Shown piece by piece: positions 1 through 8,379 of a stretch of 64,000 nucleotides of DNA; the first letter of the stretch is position 1; each line of letters starts with the position of its first letter. The notes under the pieces are model-generated. The model was not told where the DNA came from. It saw nothing but the letters and a program-made list of their open reading frames with translations, and did no database searches. The stretch is from Veillonellaceae bacterium (GTDB lineage Bacteria; Bacillota; Negativicutes; Veillonellales; Dialisteraceae): the NCBI GenBank assembly GCA_025992895.1, contig DAJPGA010000001.1, forward strand, positions 941,001 to 1,005,000, in the 5' to 3' direction. The translations under genes and the position numbers were made by a program.

Positions 1-1
1 G

Positions 2-169
2 GTCGTCCGAATCGAGGGCGAAGACGGAAAGGTCCTGACGGTATCGGGAGAATATATACCGATCGATGAGAATTCGATTCCGTCATGCTCGGCAAAGCTG
101 AACGAACTTGGAGACAAGATCCGCGAGGCAGTTTCAAGACCGCGCCTCTGGCTTTTCAATGAACCGTAA
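2..169 (+). CDS. C-terminal end of a hypothetical protein, cut by the window edge
   Basis: The reading frame is open from base 2 to a TAA at 167-169 and gives the last 55 residues of a protein. The tail ends in RPRLWLFNEP. This matches an internal segment of the protein at 1586-2260 (RPYPLWLFNG), and the residues before it also align: a charged strand with EDG, then an acidic stretch and a helix ending in IREAVSRPR or IRETLARPY. The two therefore look like tandem paralogues separated by about 1.4 kb. This copy stops where the other continues for another 80 or so residues. Function unknown. The start lies outside the window. Confidence 0.65.
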   Translation, partial: VVRIEGEDGKVLTVSGEYIPIDENSIPSCSAKLNELGDKIREAVSRPRLWLFNEP

Positions 170-204
170 CGGCCTTTGATGAAGGCCTAAGGGCAGGAGA
201 GTAT

Positions 205-532
205 ATGAAGAAACACAGTCAGTTGAGATGGCTTGCATCGCTCGCGCTTGGCGCAGGCGTGCTGGCCGCTTATGGTATCCATGATGCACAGGCAGCCTAT
301 GCAGCGCTGCCGGCAGACGGAACGGCATGGAAGCGGTTAAGGAAACATTCGGGAAGATGGAATACCCCTTCTTCTGATTGCATGGCACACGGCGTTCCTG
401 GATAATTTCCCTGTCGTATGGGCGGGGATAGAATCCTTCCTTGATGCGAAGGAATCTGATCTCCTTCCGTCAAAGAAAGCGGCTTACAATGATAAGATTC
501 TGGAGAGCGGGAATCTGGGAGACATTCATTAA
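205..532 (+). pseudogene. Frameshifted remnant of a small exported protein
   Basis: An ATG at 205 follows a GGAG-type ribosome site and opens a clear Sec signal peptide: MKKH, a hydrophobic core, then a cleavage site near IHDAQA-AY. Shortly after residue 40 the coding-like sequence appears to move to a second frame (MEAVKETFGKMEYP, ATG at 327) and then to a third (LLIAWHTAFLDNF ... LGDIH, ending at a TAA at 530-532). Read across the shifts it would be a protein of about 108 residues. Read in frame it ends at 405 as 66 residues with a nonsense tail. I interpret it as a gene broken by two small indels. A genuine 66-residue secreted peptide is less likely. Family not recognised. Confidence 0.45.
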
Positions 533-616
533 ATTAAATCCTTGGTGGAGAACTCCCTTCAGGGGAGTGGAGGATGGAAGTAAGACCCGGAGCGGGCATC
601 GAAAGAGGGACATATT

Positions 617-1486
617 ATGCGGTACTTTTTGCAGCCTCAATTTACGGAAGGCAGCGAAACCCCGTATGGGAATAATCCGGAAGCGGGGCACTATGTCACA
701 TCTGGTGACGCAAAGATTTACTACGAAGTGTATGGACTGGGGGATGATGTCGTCATCCTGAATGAAGGGGGCACCGGCTGCTCCTATGAGCTGGGGAGCA
801 TGATTGATGAAATACGCGAGTATTACCGCGTCATCGTCGTTTCTTCACGCGGACAGGGAAAATCGGAAATGGGCCATATGCCTTTTTCCCTTTCTCAGAA
901 AGCAGCAGACGTCCTGGCTGTCATTCATGAAGAGGCGGAGGATCCTGTCATGATTGTCGGCGTGGGTGATGGCGCTTATGCTGCCATGGAAGCGGCCATC
1001 GAGGAACCTGAGATAGTCGACCGCATCGTCGCTATCGGAGCGGGAACGCTGAAGAAGGGATTCATCCCGGCCACGATTCCCTATTCGGACGTTGTCAACG
1101 CCGATCCGGATTTCATTGAGCAGCAGAAAAAACTCATGCCGGAATCCGAAAGGGCCGAAGAAATCTTCAATACGCAGATCAGCTACCTCCATTCGCTGGA
1201 GATTGACGAAGATTTCCTTTCACAGATCGAATGCCCTGTCCTCCTCGTATGCGGAGACGGCGATACCCACTGCCCGATGGTGACTGCTTTTGCCGCATCC
1301 CAGTGGATCCCGCACTCCTGCCTCTGCATCGTGCCAAGATCCTGGCATACCGTGTATATGTACAATTTCCCGCTGATCCGCGCGGCCATGCTGCCATTCA
1401 TGGGAACATCCAAAGCCGGGCTTGTCACGACGAGGAAGATTGCATACAACATCGAAGCACTGCAGAGAGGCATGTATGAAGTGTAG
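617..1486 (+). CDS. Alpha/beta-hydrolase fold protein lacking the serine nucleophile
   Basis: The 289-residue protein has the alpha/beta-hydrolase layout: N-terminal YGNNPEAGHYVTSGDAKIYYEVYG, strand beta5 leading to the nucleophile elbow at about 112-122, a cap region, the acid loop GDGDTH (Asp216) and a C-terminal SWHT with His244. The elbow reads VGVGDGAYA, so the residue that should be Ser (117) is Gly. The usual oxyanion HGG is NEGG. Two of the catalytic features are thus missing, and the protein may be non-hydrolytic or use another mechanism. Relatives of this type usually carry a signal peptide; this one does not. The ATG at 617 has GAGGGA upstream, and the frame is closed just before it by a stop near 581. 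It lies alone between the decayed gene and an unknown gene. Confidence 0.8.
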   Translation: MRYFLQPQFTEGSETPYGNNPEAGHYVTSGDAKIYYEVYGLGDDVVILNEGGTGCSYELGSMIDEIREYYRVIVVSSRGQGKSEMGHMPFSLSQKAADVLAVIHEEAEDPVMIVGVGDGAYAAMEAAIEEPEIVDRIVAIGAGTLKKGFIPATIPYSDVVNADPDFIEQQKKLMPESERAEEIFNTQISYLHSLEIDEDFLSQIECPVLLVCGDGDTHCPMVTAFAASQWIPHSCLCIVPRSWHTVYMYNFPLIRAAMLPFMGTSKAGLVTTRKIAYNIEALQRGMYEV

Positions 1487-1585
1487 GGAGAAGAACAGAT
1501 ACCTTTCGGAAAACCGATTTTATACTGATGGAAGGCGCAGGCAAGGGAAGGAAGAGCCCGGACCCTGCGTGAGTATGGAGAAACA

Positions 1586-2260
1586 ATGAGCTTTGACAAA
1601 ATAAAAATCATTTCCACAAGGCTGAAGTACGGCGTATCGCCGTCACCGGCCGATGAAGTGGAACAGCACGTGACGATCTGGTCAAACGGGGAAGTGAAGA
1701 TCTCACGGTACGTATTCGGAGATATCAGAAGCGGCTATGTGAAAGCCTGGTCCGATACCTTCTTTATCACAAAACCGGATGTTGAAAACATCTTCGAACA
1801 TATCAGCATGTACTTCGCTGAAAACTATGAAAAGAAGAAAAAGAAAGACAATCCCGGCTGCTGGGAAATGACAGTAACGATGGAGGACGGCATGCGCAAG
1901 AAAATCCGCGGCCACCTCTGTCATGACGAATACGAGGCAGGCGACATCGAACTCAGCCGCCTCATCAGAGAAACGCTGGCGCGGCCATATCCGCTCTGGC
2001 TTTTCAATGGCCGTCTGGAGGAAGGAAGGGGCCGGTATGTCCTTCGCGTAGAAACGAAGGATGGTTCCCGTCTTTACGTAACAGATGACGAATCGATCCG
2101 GGAGGGCGATACAGTCCTCCTTCCGGCTGGCATCGACGGCCAGAAGATGGAGGGAACGGTCACCGCAAGAAAGCCGTATCAGGAAAGCGAAGCTTCCAAA
2201 GTGCTCTACAGCCTGAGCACCATCAGCGGCCGCATCGAACGCCTCCAGGAAGAAGCGTAG
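1586..2260 (+). CDS. Conserved hypothetical protein, paralogue of the partial gene at 2-169
   Basis: A 224-residue soluble protein with no signal peptide or membrane segment. The start is the ATG at 1586, preceded by TATGGAG. It begins with a beta-rich part (residues 10-75, ISTRLKYG ... EQHVTIWSNGEVKISRYVFG), then a lysine-rich linker (about 82-88, KKKKK). A second part has the LIRETLARPYPLWLFNGR segment shared with the truncated upstream gene, and the C-terminal third is beta-rich (RYVLRVETKDGSRLYVTDDE). I do not recognise the family. A simple intrinsic terminator follows 38 bases after the stop, so it is probably the last gene of a small transcript. Confidence 0.65.
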   Translation: MSFDKIKIISTRLKYGVSPSPADEVEQHVTIWSNGEVKISRYVFGDIRSGYVKAWSDTFFITKPDVENIFEHISMYFAENYEKKKKKDNPGCWEMTVTMEDGMRKKIRGHLCHDEYEAGDIELSRLIRETLARPYPLWLFNGRLEEGRGRYVLRVETKDGSRLYVTDDESIREGDTVLLPAGIDGQKMEGTVTARKPYQESEASKVLYSLSTISGRIERLQEEA

Positions 2261-2297
2261 GCAGGATAGAAGAATGGTATGAAGGATGGAAGGCAGA

Positions 2298-2322
2298 AAG
2301 GCTCTCGAAAGAGAGCCTTTTT
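2298..2322 (+). terminator. Intrinsic terminator of the 1586-2260 gene
   Basis: A perfect stem AAGGCTCTC/GAGAGCCTT with a GAAA loop runs straight into a T run. Confidence 0.8.
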
Positions 2323-2464
2323 GCGTGGGGACGGGGAAGAAGGAAGTTCGACAGGGAAGGACGAAAATGAGCGGAAGAGAAGACGGAAATGGGGCCCGTC
2401 GAAGGCTCCATTTACGCGTAAGCCAGGGATTACAAAACCGTACAACCGCAATACAATCGTGGGG

Positions 2465-3060
2465 AAATGAACCTCCTCAGGCGCATACGCGCCAGCTCCC
2501 CCTGCGGGGCGAGCTCTGACACCATTTCCTTGCTTCGCAAAGGGAAAACAAGCAAACCGGACTTCGTCCGTGGAACTGCACCCCTTTCTGCCGCATTCGC
2601 GGCATCCTTCCCCGACGGGCAGGTCAAAACCTTTTGCAGTCATTCTTGTCGATATTATCATTATCATTTAAATACGTTCACCATAAATGACAATCGTAAG
2701 GCACTCATTCGATACTATCCATTAGCAACGAAGCGTAGGACTTCGACCTCCCCGTCGGGGGAGGATCCGGCCTATCTTTTAACTGTTGCCGGAGAAAGGG
2801 GTGTAGTATTCATCGCACTTTCCAATATAAAAAGGTTCCACGAGCAACGCGAGATTTAAGTGGTGTTGACCTTTCCAGACGGGGAAGGGAGTATGGTATG
2901 GGATGGGGTACGAAAGGTCAAAAACAAATCAGATTTGAAATCTTTTCTTTATTCCCTGCGAAGCTGCCCCTTTCGGGGGAAGTGGCCATTATACCAATGA
3001 TTGCATATGAAATCATGGAAGTGTTTGCAGTATTTCATAATGGCCGAAAGGGGTGCAGTA
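2465..3060. repeat. Array of dispersed multi-hairpin repeats
   Basis: The gene-free stretch 2323-3188 holds several diverged copies of one module. Copy 1 (2465-2520, +) has tip hairpin GGCGCATACGCGCC (2480-2493) followed by CCCCTGCGGGG. Copy 2 (2558-2625, +) has a CGGAC/GTCCG hairpin, TGCACCCCTTTC, tip hairpin TGCCGCATTCGCGGCA (2589-2604) and CCCGACGGG. Copy 3 (2956-3060, -) has CCCCTTTCGGGG, and its tip is a long stem GGCCATTAT (2984-2992)/ATAATGGCC (3037-3045). Bases 2492-2523 recur identically at 57000-57031. Tip sequences differ but stay paired. Open frames here are short and unconvincing. Related copies lie near 21.75 kb and 57 kb. Confidence 0.7.
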
Positions 3061-3188
3061 ATAAGTAAAGGATATTCCTTTTGCGGTGGATAGGGTTGAT
3101 TACCAACAGCCGCAGGCTGGTTGTATGGTTTTAAATCTTTCTTTCTCCCGCAAGGTCGTATGGTTTCTTTCTTCCTCCCCAAAGCACA

Positions 3189-3222
3189 CAAAAAGACCGC
3201 TCTTTTCGGAGCGGTCTCTTTT
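3189..3222 (-). terminator. Intrinsic terminator of guaB
   Basis: On the minus strand, GACCGCTCCGAAAAGAGCGGTC is followed by TTTTTGTG, a few bases after the guaB stop. An A-run on the other side makes it potentially bidirectional. Confidence 0.85.
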
Positions 3223-3230
3223 TATTTCAA

Positions 3231-4736
3231 TTAACGGTCGGAACCGTCTTTTTCTTTACGGATGACGTCGTGTGCGCCGCCTTCTACGATGGAGGTTGCG
3301 GATACGAGTGTCAGCTTAGCTTTCTGCTGCAGTTCCGGAATGGTGATAGCACCACAGTTGCACATGGTAGCTTTGATCTTAGCGCAGGTCTTTTCGACGT
3401 TGTCTTTGAGCGGACCAGCGTAAGGAACGTAGGAGTCAACGCCTTCTTCGAACTGGAGTTTCTTTTCTCCGCCGAGGTCATAGCGTGCCCAGTTTCTGGC
3501 TCTGTTGGAACCTTCGCCCCAGTATTCTTTGACGACTGTGCCGCCAACAGTTCTGGTCGGGGTTGGGGATTCGTCGAAGCGTGCGAAGTATCTGCCGAGC
3601 ATGACGAAGTCTGCGCCCATAGCGAGTGCGAGGGTGATGTGGTGGTCGTATACGATGCCGCCGTCGGAGCATACCGGTACATAGATGCCGGTTTCTTTGT
3701 AGTATTCATCTCTTGCCTGGCATACTTCGATGAGAGCGGTAGCCTGGCCGCGGCCAATGCCTTTTGTCTCACGGGTGATGCAGATGGAGCCGCCGCCGAT
3801 GCCGACTTTGACGAAGTCTGCGCCAGCTTTAGCGAGGAAGAGGAAGCCGTCTCTGTCGACGACGTTGCCTGCGCCTACTTTTACTTTTTCGCCGTAGGTG
3901 TTGTGGATCCATTCGAGGGTGATCTTCTGCCATTCGGAGAAGCCTTCGGAGGAGTCGATGCAGAGTACGTCAGCGCCTGCTTCGAGGAGCAGCGGTACGC
4001 GTTCTTCATAGTCTCTGGAGTTGATGCCAGCGCCTACTACGAAACGTTTCTGGGAATCGAGCATTTCATTTGGGTTTTCCTGATGGGAATCATAGTCCTT
4101 GCGGAATACGAAGCCATACAGACGGCCGTCCTCATAGAGTACCGGCAGGGAGTTGATCTTGTTGTCCCAAATGATGTCGTTTGCTTCGGAAAGGGTGATG
4201 CCGTATTTAGCTTTGACGAGCTTGTCAACCGGTGTCATGAAGTTCTTGACCTTTTCAGATCTGTCCATGCGGCTGACTCTGTAGTCACGGCTGGATACGA
4301 TGCCGACCATCTTGCCGGAAGAGGTGCCGTCTTCGGTGATGGCGATGGTGGAATGACCTGTCTTTGCCTTGAGGGCGAGGACGTCAGCAAGAGTGTTTTC
4401 CGGCGAAAGGTTGGAGTCGCTCGGAACAAATCCTGCTTTCTTAGCTTTAACTCTGGCAACCATGGCTGCTTCATCTTCAGGGGACTGGGATCCATAGATG
4501 AAAGAAACGCCGCCGTTTCTTGCGAGTTCAATGGACAGTTTTTCACCAGATACTGACTGCATGATAGCAGATACCATTGGAATATTTAATGTAATGGCCG
4601 GTTCTTCACCTTTTTTGAATTTTACGAGCGGGGTTCTGAGAGATACGTTGGCCGGAATGCAGTCCGTGCCGGAGTAGCCCGGGATCAGAAGGTACTCGTT
4701 AAAGGTATGTGCCGGTTCATTAATATAGATTGCCAT
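3231..4736 (-). CDS. guaB: IMP dehydrogenase, Tritrichomonas-like type
   Basis: It oxidises IMP to XMP with NAD+, the first committed step to GMP. The 501-residue product has the full (beta/alpha)8 barrel with two inserted CBS domains (about 105-225). The catalytic loop [20 protein letters not shown] places the nucleophile at Cys319. The mobile flap holds Arg418-Tyr419 (WARYDLGG), and the C-terminus is [11 protein letters not shown]. Length, numbering and many motifs ([34 protein letters not shown]) agree with the Tritrichomonas foetus enzyme as I remember it, more than with typical 485-residue bacterial GuaB. The ATG at 4736 has AAGGAGG upstream. The frame stays open to 5021, but that extension covers the promoter and is not coding. 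Transcribed alone. Confidence 0.96.
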   Translation of the reverse strand: MAIYINEPAHTFNEYLLIPGYSGTDCIPANVSLRTPLVKFKKGEEPAITLNIPMVSAIMQSVSGEKLSIELARNGGVSFIYGSQSPEDEAAMVARVKAKKAGFVPSDSNLSPENTLADVLALKAKTGHSTIAITEDGTSSGKMVGIVSSRDYRVSRMDRSEKVKNFMTPVDKLVKAKYGITLSEANDIIWDNKINSLPVLYEDGRLYGFVFRKDYDSHQENPNEMLDSQKRFVVGAGINSRDYEERVPLLLEAGADVLCIDSSEGFSEWQKITLEWIHNTYGEKVKVGAGNVVDRDGFLFLAKAGADFVKVGIGGGSICITRETKGIGRGQATALIEVCQARDEYYKETGIYVPVCSDGGIVYDHHITLALAMGADFVMLGRYFARFDESPTPTRTVGGTVVKEYWGEGSNRARNWARYDLGGEKKLQFEEGVDSYVPYAGPLKDNVEKTCAKIKATMCNCGAITIPELQQKAKLTLVSATSIVEGGAHDVIRKEKDGSDR

Positions 4737-4892
4737 TATTTCCTCCTTCGATAACAGATAAATCCGTAAAAAAAATAAGTGTAAAAGATAATTAAGCACA
4801 ACTATACTCTTTTCCGCGGATGCGGTCAAGTGCAGATGCGCTTCTTCTACAAGGCGGAGAGAAAATTTCCCTTCCGCAGATATATTTGTACT

Positions 4893-4920
4893 ATTATAGC
4901 GTAAAAAAGGAATTGTAGAA
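4893..4920 (-). promoter_or_regulatory. Probable guaB promoter
   Basis: On the minus strand, TTCTAC - 16 bases - TATAAT (the -10 occupies 4898-4893). The -10 is perfect and the -35 weak. It would give a leader of about 150 bases before the guaB start. The rest of 4921-5080 shows only a short CCCGG/CCGGG hairpin near 5030. Confidence 0.5.
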
Positions 4921-5080
4921 AGGGGAAAATCATTAGTTTTCAAAAAGTTTGTGAAAACACGAAATCCAAAGAGCATACAAGAGGATAAAGAAGGTTTTCT
5001 TCTTATCTTTATATATATCAAAAGGAAACCCGGCCGCCGGGCGAAAGGTTTATCGACTACAGTATTTCCCTCCCCACGAC

Positions 5081-5114
5081 AAAAAAAGCCCGCAAATTTC
5101 TGCGGACTTTTCTT
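5081..5114 (-). terminator. Terminator of the TetR gene
   Basis: On the minus strand, GTCCGCAGAAATTTGCGGGC is followed by seven T residues, about 20 bases past the stop codon. Confidence 0.8.
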
Positions 5115-5135
5115 TAGTCATTCTATGAACTTGTC

Positions 5136-5702
5136 TTAAATAATGTTGGAGATGACGGCGTGGAAGTAACGGTCGAGTTCTTCCGGTGTTTCTTTCATGC
5201 CGTTTCTGACCCACCACTGAACCATTTCGACGAAGCTGCCGGAGATGTGGTTGACGAGGAAGCTTTCCGGAACCTGTCCGCGAAGCTTGTTGTTTTTCAG
5301 CAGGTAGGATTCGATCAGCTTATCGAGGCTCTGCTTGAAGAAGCGTAGGAAAATGTCCGAGCTCTCGGAAGTCAGCAGGTCGCGTGTATGATTTGTGTTG
5401 GCCGCGATGTGCTGGAGCAGGTGACAGAAAACGGGATCATGACCGTTTATCGTTTCATGTGCGTCACTGTCGCTCGGGAGGTCGTCGTTCATGACGCCTT
5501 CAATGATGTGATCGAAGAGTTCGCCGCACATTTCTTCAAGCAGGGATTCTTTGGTCTGAAAATGAGCGTAGAATGTGCTTCTTCCAATGTTGGCCAGGTC
5601 AATGATGTCCTGAATAGTGATCTTTGCATACGGTTTTTCGGAAAGGAGTGCGCTGAAAGATTTGAAGATAGCGGTCCTTGTTCTTTTTTGTCTGCGATCC
5701 AT
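5136..5702 (-). CDS. TetR/AcrR-family transcriptional regulator
   Basis: A 188-residue protein. Residues 1-55 form the TetR helix-turn-helix (RTRTAIFKSFSALLSEKPYAKITIQDI ... NIGRSTFYAHFQTKESLL). The rest is an all-helical ligand-binding and dimer domain of the type that often ends in a WWVRNGM segment. It is likely a one-component repressor that responds to a small molecule; the ligand cannot be told from sequence. It is monocistronic, with its own terminator, and divergent from the exported protein at 6130. An inverted repeat at 5821-5834 between the two is a candidate operator. The start ATG at 5702 has AGGGAT upstream. Confidence 0.9.
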   Translation of the reverse strand: MDRRQKRTRTAIFKSFSALLSEKPYAKITIQDIIDLANIGRSTFYAHFQTKESLLEEMCGELFDHIIEGVMNDDLPSDSDAHETINGHDPVFCHLLQHIAANTNHTRDLLTSESSDIFLRFFKQSLDKLIESYLLKNNKLRGQVPESFLVNHISGSFVEMVQWWVRNGMKETPEELDRYFHAVISNII

Positions 5703-5820
5703 AATTTATCCCTTTATTTTTTTTAGAAACATAACAAACTGAGGCTGCCGATGGGTAACCTTAAGTATCAGTTTAAAATAAAATGTACTAAAAAGCAAGA
5801 AAAATATGTAAAAAATGCCC

Positions 5821-5834
5821 TGTCACATATGACA
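5821..5834. promoter_or_regulatory. Inverted repeat between divergent genes, possible TetR operator
   Basis: TGTCA-CATA-TGACA is perfectly symmetric and lies about 120 bases upstream of the TetR start, in the 427-base gap 5703-6129. The gap is AT-rich and has no convincing gene. The link to the TetR protein is inferred from position only. Confidence 0.3.
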
Positions 5835-6129
5835 GTAATATAGCATATTTTACTAATGTTTTACACAGGTATCCTATTGAATTTTATAACTCTGCTTATA
5901 TAAAGAAAAAATAGGCTGCGGAGCGGTGTTCGCGGAACACGCTGTATTAGATTTTTTTGCATTCTGATAGAATTTGTTTTAAAATTCTTTGTCATCGTGA
6001 GGCTCGTTTGGTAAGATAGAAATAAGGGATGGTTCCCCTTAGAAAAAACGGGCGACTGGAGGTTTCGCGGAATGCTGCGCGGAAACGCCGGCCGGTTTTC
6101 AAAGCTTGGCTTTGAGACAGGAGGCATTC

Positions 6130-6762
6130 ATGAGTCATACAGGAAAAATTACAGCAGTTCTGGCGGGTCTGGCTTTTCTATCAGGCGGTCTTGTCGTATC
6201 GGCGAATGGCGGCATGCATTACGTAGCAGCGGAGAATCGGTTTCTGGGACCGGAAATTTCCTGCGAGCTGTCAGAGGAAGCAAGCGATACCGCTGTCAAG
6301 ACGGCTCTGATCGAAGGATTGGAAATTCCGCAGAAGGAGCTTTCCGGAACGCGCTGGTATTATGATTACGTGGATCTCTCGGGAACGGGAGAAAGAGATG
6401 TACTTGCGCTCCTCTCGGGGCCCTGGTTCTCGGGGACGGGCGGCGACACGCTTGTCTGGCTTGTGCCGGATGGCAATGGCTGGAAAGTGCATCAGACTTT
6501 GACGCTTGTCAGAAGTCCTGTCATTACTGCTGATCTTTCAGGAAACGGGAGAAAGAGTCTCATCGTTTACCGCGCAGGCGGCGGAGCCCGAGGCATGTGG
6601 GCCGAGCTTGATCAGGTGCGGCAGGAAAATGGTGAATACCTTTTCACGACGGTCAATGACGGCATAAAGGCGCCGGATCTCGGGACGCTGAAAGGGACGG
6701 CTCTCTTTGCAGACGATATGATCCTTGATCAGATGACAGGCAGCTATAAGACGCTTGGATAA
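6130..6762 (+). CDS. Exported hypothetical protein
   Basis: A 210-residue protein with an N-terminal signal peptide (MSHTGKITAVLAGLAFLSGG, cleavage near VSANG or YVAA). The mature part is predicted to be periplasmic or outer-membrane associated. Its middle has two similar strands, DLSGTGERDVLALLSGPW and DLSGNGRKSLIVYRAGGG. Such Asp-x-Ser-Gly-x-Gly turns resemble beta-propeller (FG-GAP/VCBS-like) blades, but I would not assign the family. AGGAGG precedes the ATG at 6130; the frame opens earlier (6106) without a ribosome site. It is monocistronic, with a terminator just downstream. Function unknown. Confidence 0.7.
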   Translation: MSHTGKITAVLAGLAFLSGGLVVSANGGMHYVAAENRFLGPEISCELSEEASDTAVKTALIEGLEIPQKELSGTRWYYDYVDLSGTGERDVLALLSGPWFSGTGGDTLVWLVPDGNGWKVHQTLTLVRSPVITADLSGNGRKSLIVYRAGGGARGMWAELDQVRQENGEYLFTTVNDGIKAPDLGTLKGTALFADDMILDQMTGSYKTLG

Positions 6763-6803
6763 GGCGCCGGACATTACCTTATATAAAATCCAATACGAAG
6801 AGC

Positions 6804-6845
6804 GAATGTGAAATGAGATGATACATCTTGTTCCACATTCCTTTT
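6804..6845 (+). terminator. Terminator after the exported protein gene
   Basis: Outer stem GAATGTG/CACATTC, inner GATG/CATC, then CTTTTTC. The rest of the gap to sucC (6846-7127) has a second weak hairpin (GCAC/GTGC then GTTTTTC near 6960-6985) and a TATTAT about 80 bases before sucC, but no gene. Confidence 0.7.
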
Positions 6846-7127
6846 TCATTATAGAGTATATAGCGAAAATCACAGATATGAGGGTTTTGCAAGTTTTGGA
6901 GTCTCTTTTGAGGGAAAGAAATATTTAATATAAGGATATAGATAAATAAAGCGAGGCAGGCACGGTTTTCTGTGCGTTTTTCTCATACCATTCCGCCTGT
7001 CTTCGTGGTATCATCAAAGGTGAAATCGAATGTTTTCACTGTTGGTATTATTTCGCCGCTTCCATGAGAAGGGAATCTTTACAGCTGGACGGCGGTATTT
7101 GTCCTCGATCAAAGGGGGAAGTTTTTT

Positions 7128-8378
7128 ATGAATATTCATGAATACCAGAGTAAACAAATTCTAAGGCAGTACGGTCTGCATGTACCGGAAGGCTACCCGG
7201 CCTTCACGGTCGAAGATGCTGTGCAGAGTGCGAAGCGTCTGGACACACCGGTCGTCGTCGTCAAGGCACAGATCCATGCAGGCGGACGCGGCGAAGCAGG
7301 CGGCGTCAAGATTGCCCATTCTCTTGATGAAGTCCGTCAGTATGCAAGAGAAATCCTGGGCAAGACGCTCGTAACAAAGCAGACCGGCCCGAAGGGCAAG
7401 AAGGTCACCCGTCTTTTGATTGAAGCAGGATGCCATATCAAGAAGGAATATTATCTGTCCTTCCTCGTCGACCGTCAGGCTGAATGCATCGTCATGATGG
7501 GTTCTGAATCCGGCGGCATGGATATTGAAACGGTAGCTGCCCAGCATCCGGAAAAAATTCTGAAGGAATACATCGATCCGGTCATCGGCCTTGCTGATTT
7601 CCAGGCAAAGCGCATGGCTTACGGTCTTCATTTCGAACAGGTCGCTGTCAACAAGGCAGCTGCTTTCATGAAGTACCTCTACCAGGTCTTCGTCGGCAAG
7701 GACTGCTCGCTGGCTGAGGTCAACCCGATGGTTCTGACACAGGAAAATGATGTCATCGCTCTTGATGCGAAGCTGAACTTCGATGACAGCACACTGGCTC
7801 GTCACCCGGATATCGTGGCTCTGCGCGATGTTCTTGAAGAAGATCAGAAGGAAGCACAGGCTGCCCGTGAAGGCTTGAACTACGTCAACCTCGGCGGCGA
7901 TGTAGCGTGCATGGTCAATGGTGCAGGCCTGGCTATGGCGACAGTCGATATCATCAAGGAAAATGGCGGCGATCCGGCCAACTTCCTGGATGTCGGCGGC
8001 GACTCAACTCCTGAAAAGATCGTTGCGGCATTCCGCATCATGATGGAAGATAATCAGGTCAAAGGGGTATTGATCAATATCTTCGGCGGCATCAACAAGT
8101 GCGATGTCATTGCAGAAGGCATCGTGGAATCAGCAGCTCTCCTTTCGGAAGGGAAGGCTGAATTCCCGATCCCGGTCATCGTAAGACTGGAAGGCAGAAA
8201 CGTAGAACGCGGCAGGGAAATCCTCCATACCGCTCATATCAAGAATTTGTACCCGGCTACCTCCATGGAAGAAGGCGCTATCCGTGTCATCCAGCTCGTC
8301 AAGGAGCAGGAAGAACGTGAAAAGGCTGCAGCTGCACCGACTGCTCCTGCAGAAACCGCAGAAGGGGAGGTAAAGTAA
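7128..8378 (+). CDS. sucC: Succinyl-CoA synthetase (ADP-forming), beta subunit
   Basis: With SucD it interconverts succinyl-CoA and succinate while making or using ATP. The 416-residue protein begins with the family hallmark [16 protein letters not shown], followed by the ATP-grasp domain ([16 protein letters not shown]), then the CoA-ligase domain ([30 protein letters not shown]). It is longer than the usual 385-400 residues because of an Ala/Glu-rich tail (about 390-416) that looks unstructured. GGGGGA lies upstream of the ATG. sucD starts two bases after the stop, so the two are co-translated. In a propionate- or succinate-forming anaerobe this enzyme links the succinate pathway to substrate-level phosphorylation. 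Confidence 0.96.
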   Translation: MNIHEYQSKQILRQYGLHVPEGYPAFTVEDAVQSAKRLDTPVVVVKAQIHAGGRGEAGGVKIAHSLDEVRQYAREILGKTLVTKQTGPKGKKVTRLLIEAGCHIKKEYYLSFLVDRQAECIVMMGSESGGMDIETVAAQHPEKILKEYIDPVIGLADFQAKRMAYGLHFEQVAVNKAAAFMKYLYQVFVGKDCSLAEVNPMVLTQENDVIALDAKLNFDDSTLARHPDIVALRDVLEEDQKEAQAAREGLNYVNLGGDVACMVNGAGLAMATVDIIKENGGDPANFLDVGGDSTPEKIVAAFRIMMEDNQVKGVLINIFGGINKCDVIAEGIVESAALLSEGKAEFPIPVIVRLEGRNVERGREILHTAHIKNLYPATSMEEGAIRVIQLVKEQEEREKAAAAPTAPAETAEGEVK

Positions 8379-8379
8379 A

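Noticed and set aside
2467..2859. A 130-codon frame within the repeat array
   Set aside because: It reads through hairpin repeats, has no ribosome site, and similar sequence elsewhere is found in other frames and on the other strand.
4737..5021. N-terminal extension of guaB by 95 residues
   Set aside because: The extension covers a TATAAT promoter and an AT-rich leader. The inner ATG has AAGGAGG and matches the family N-terminus.
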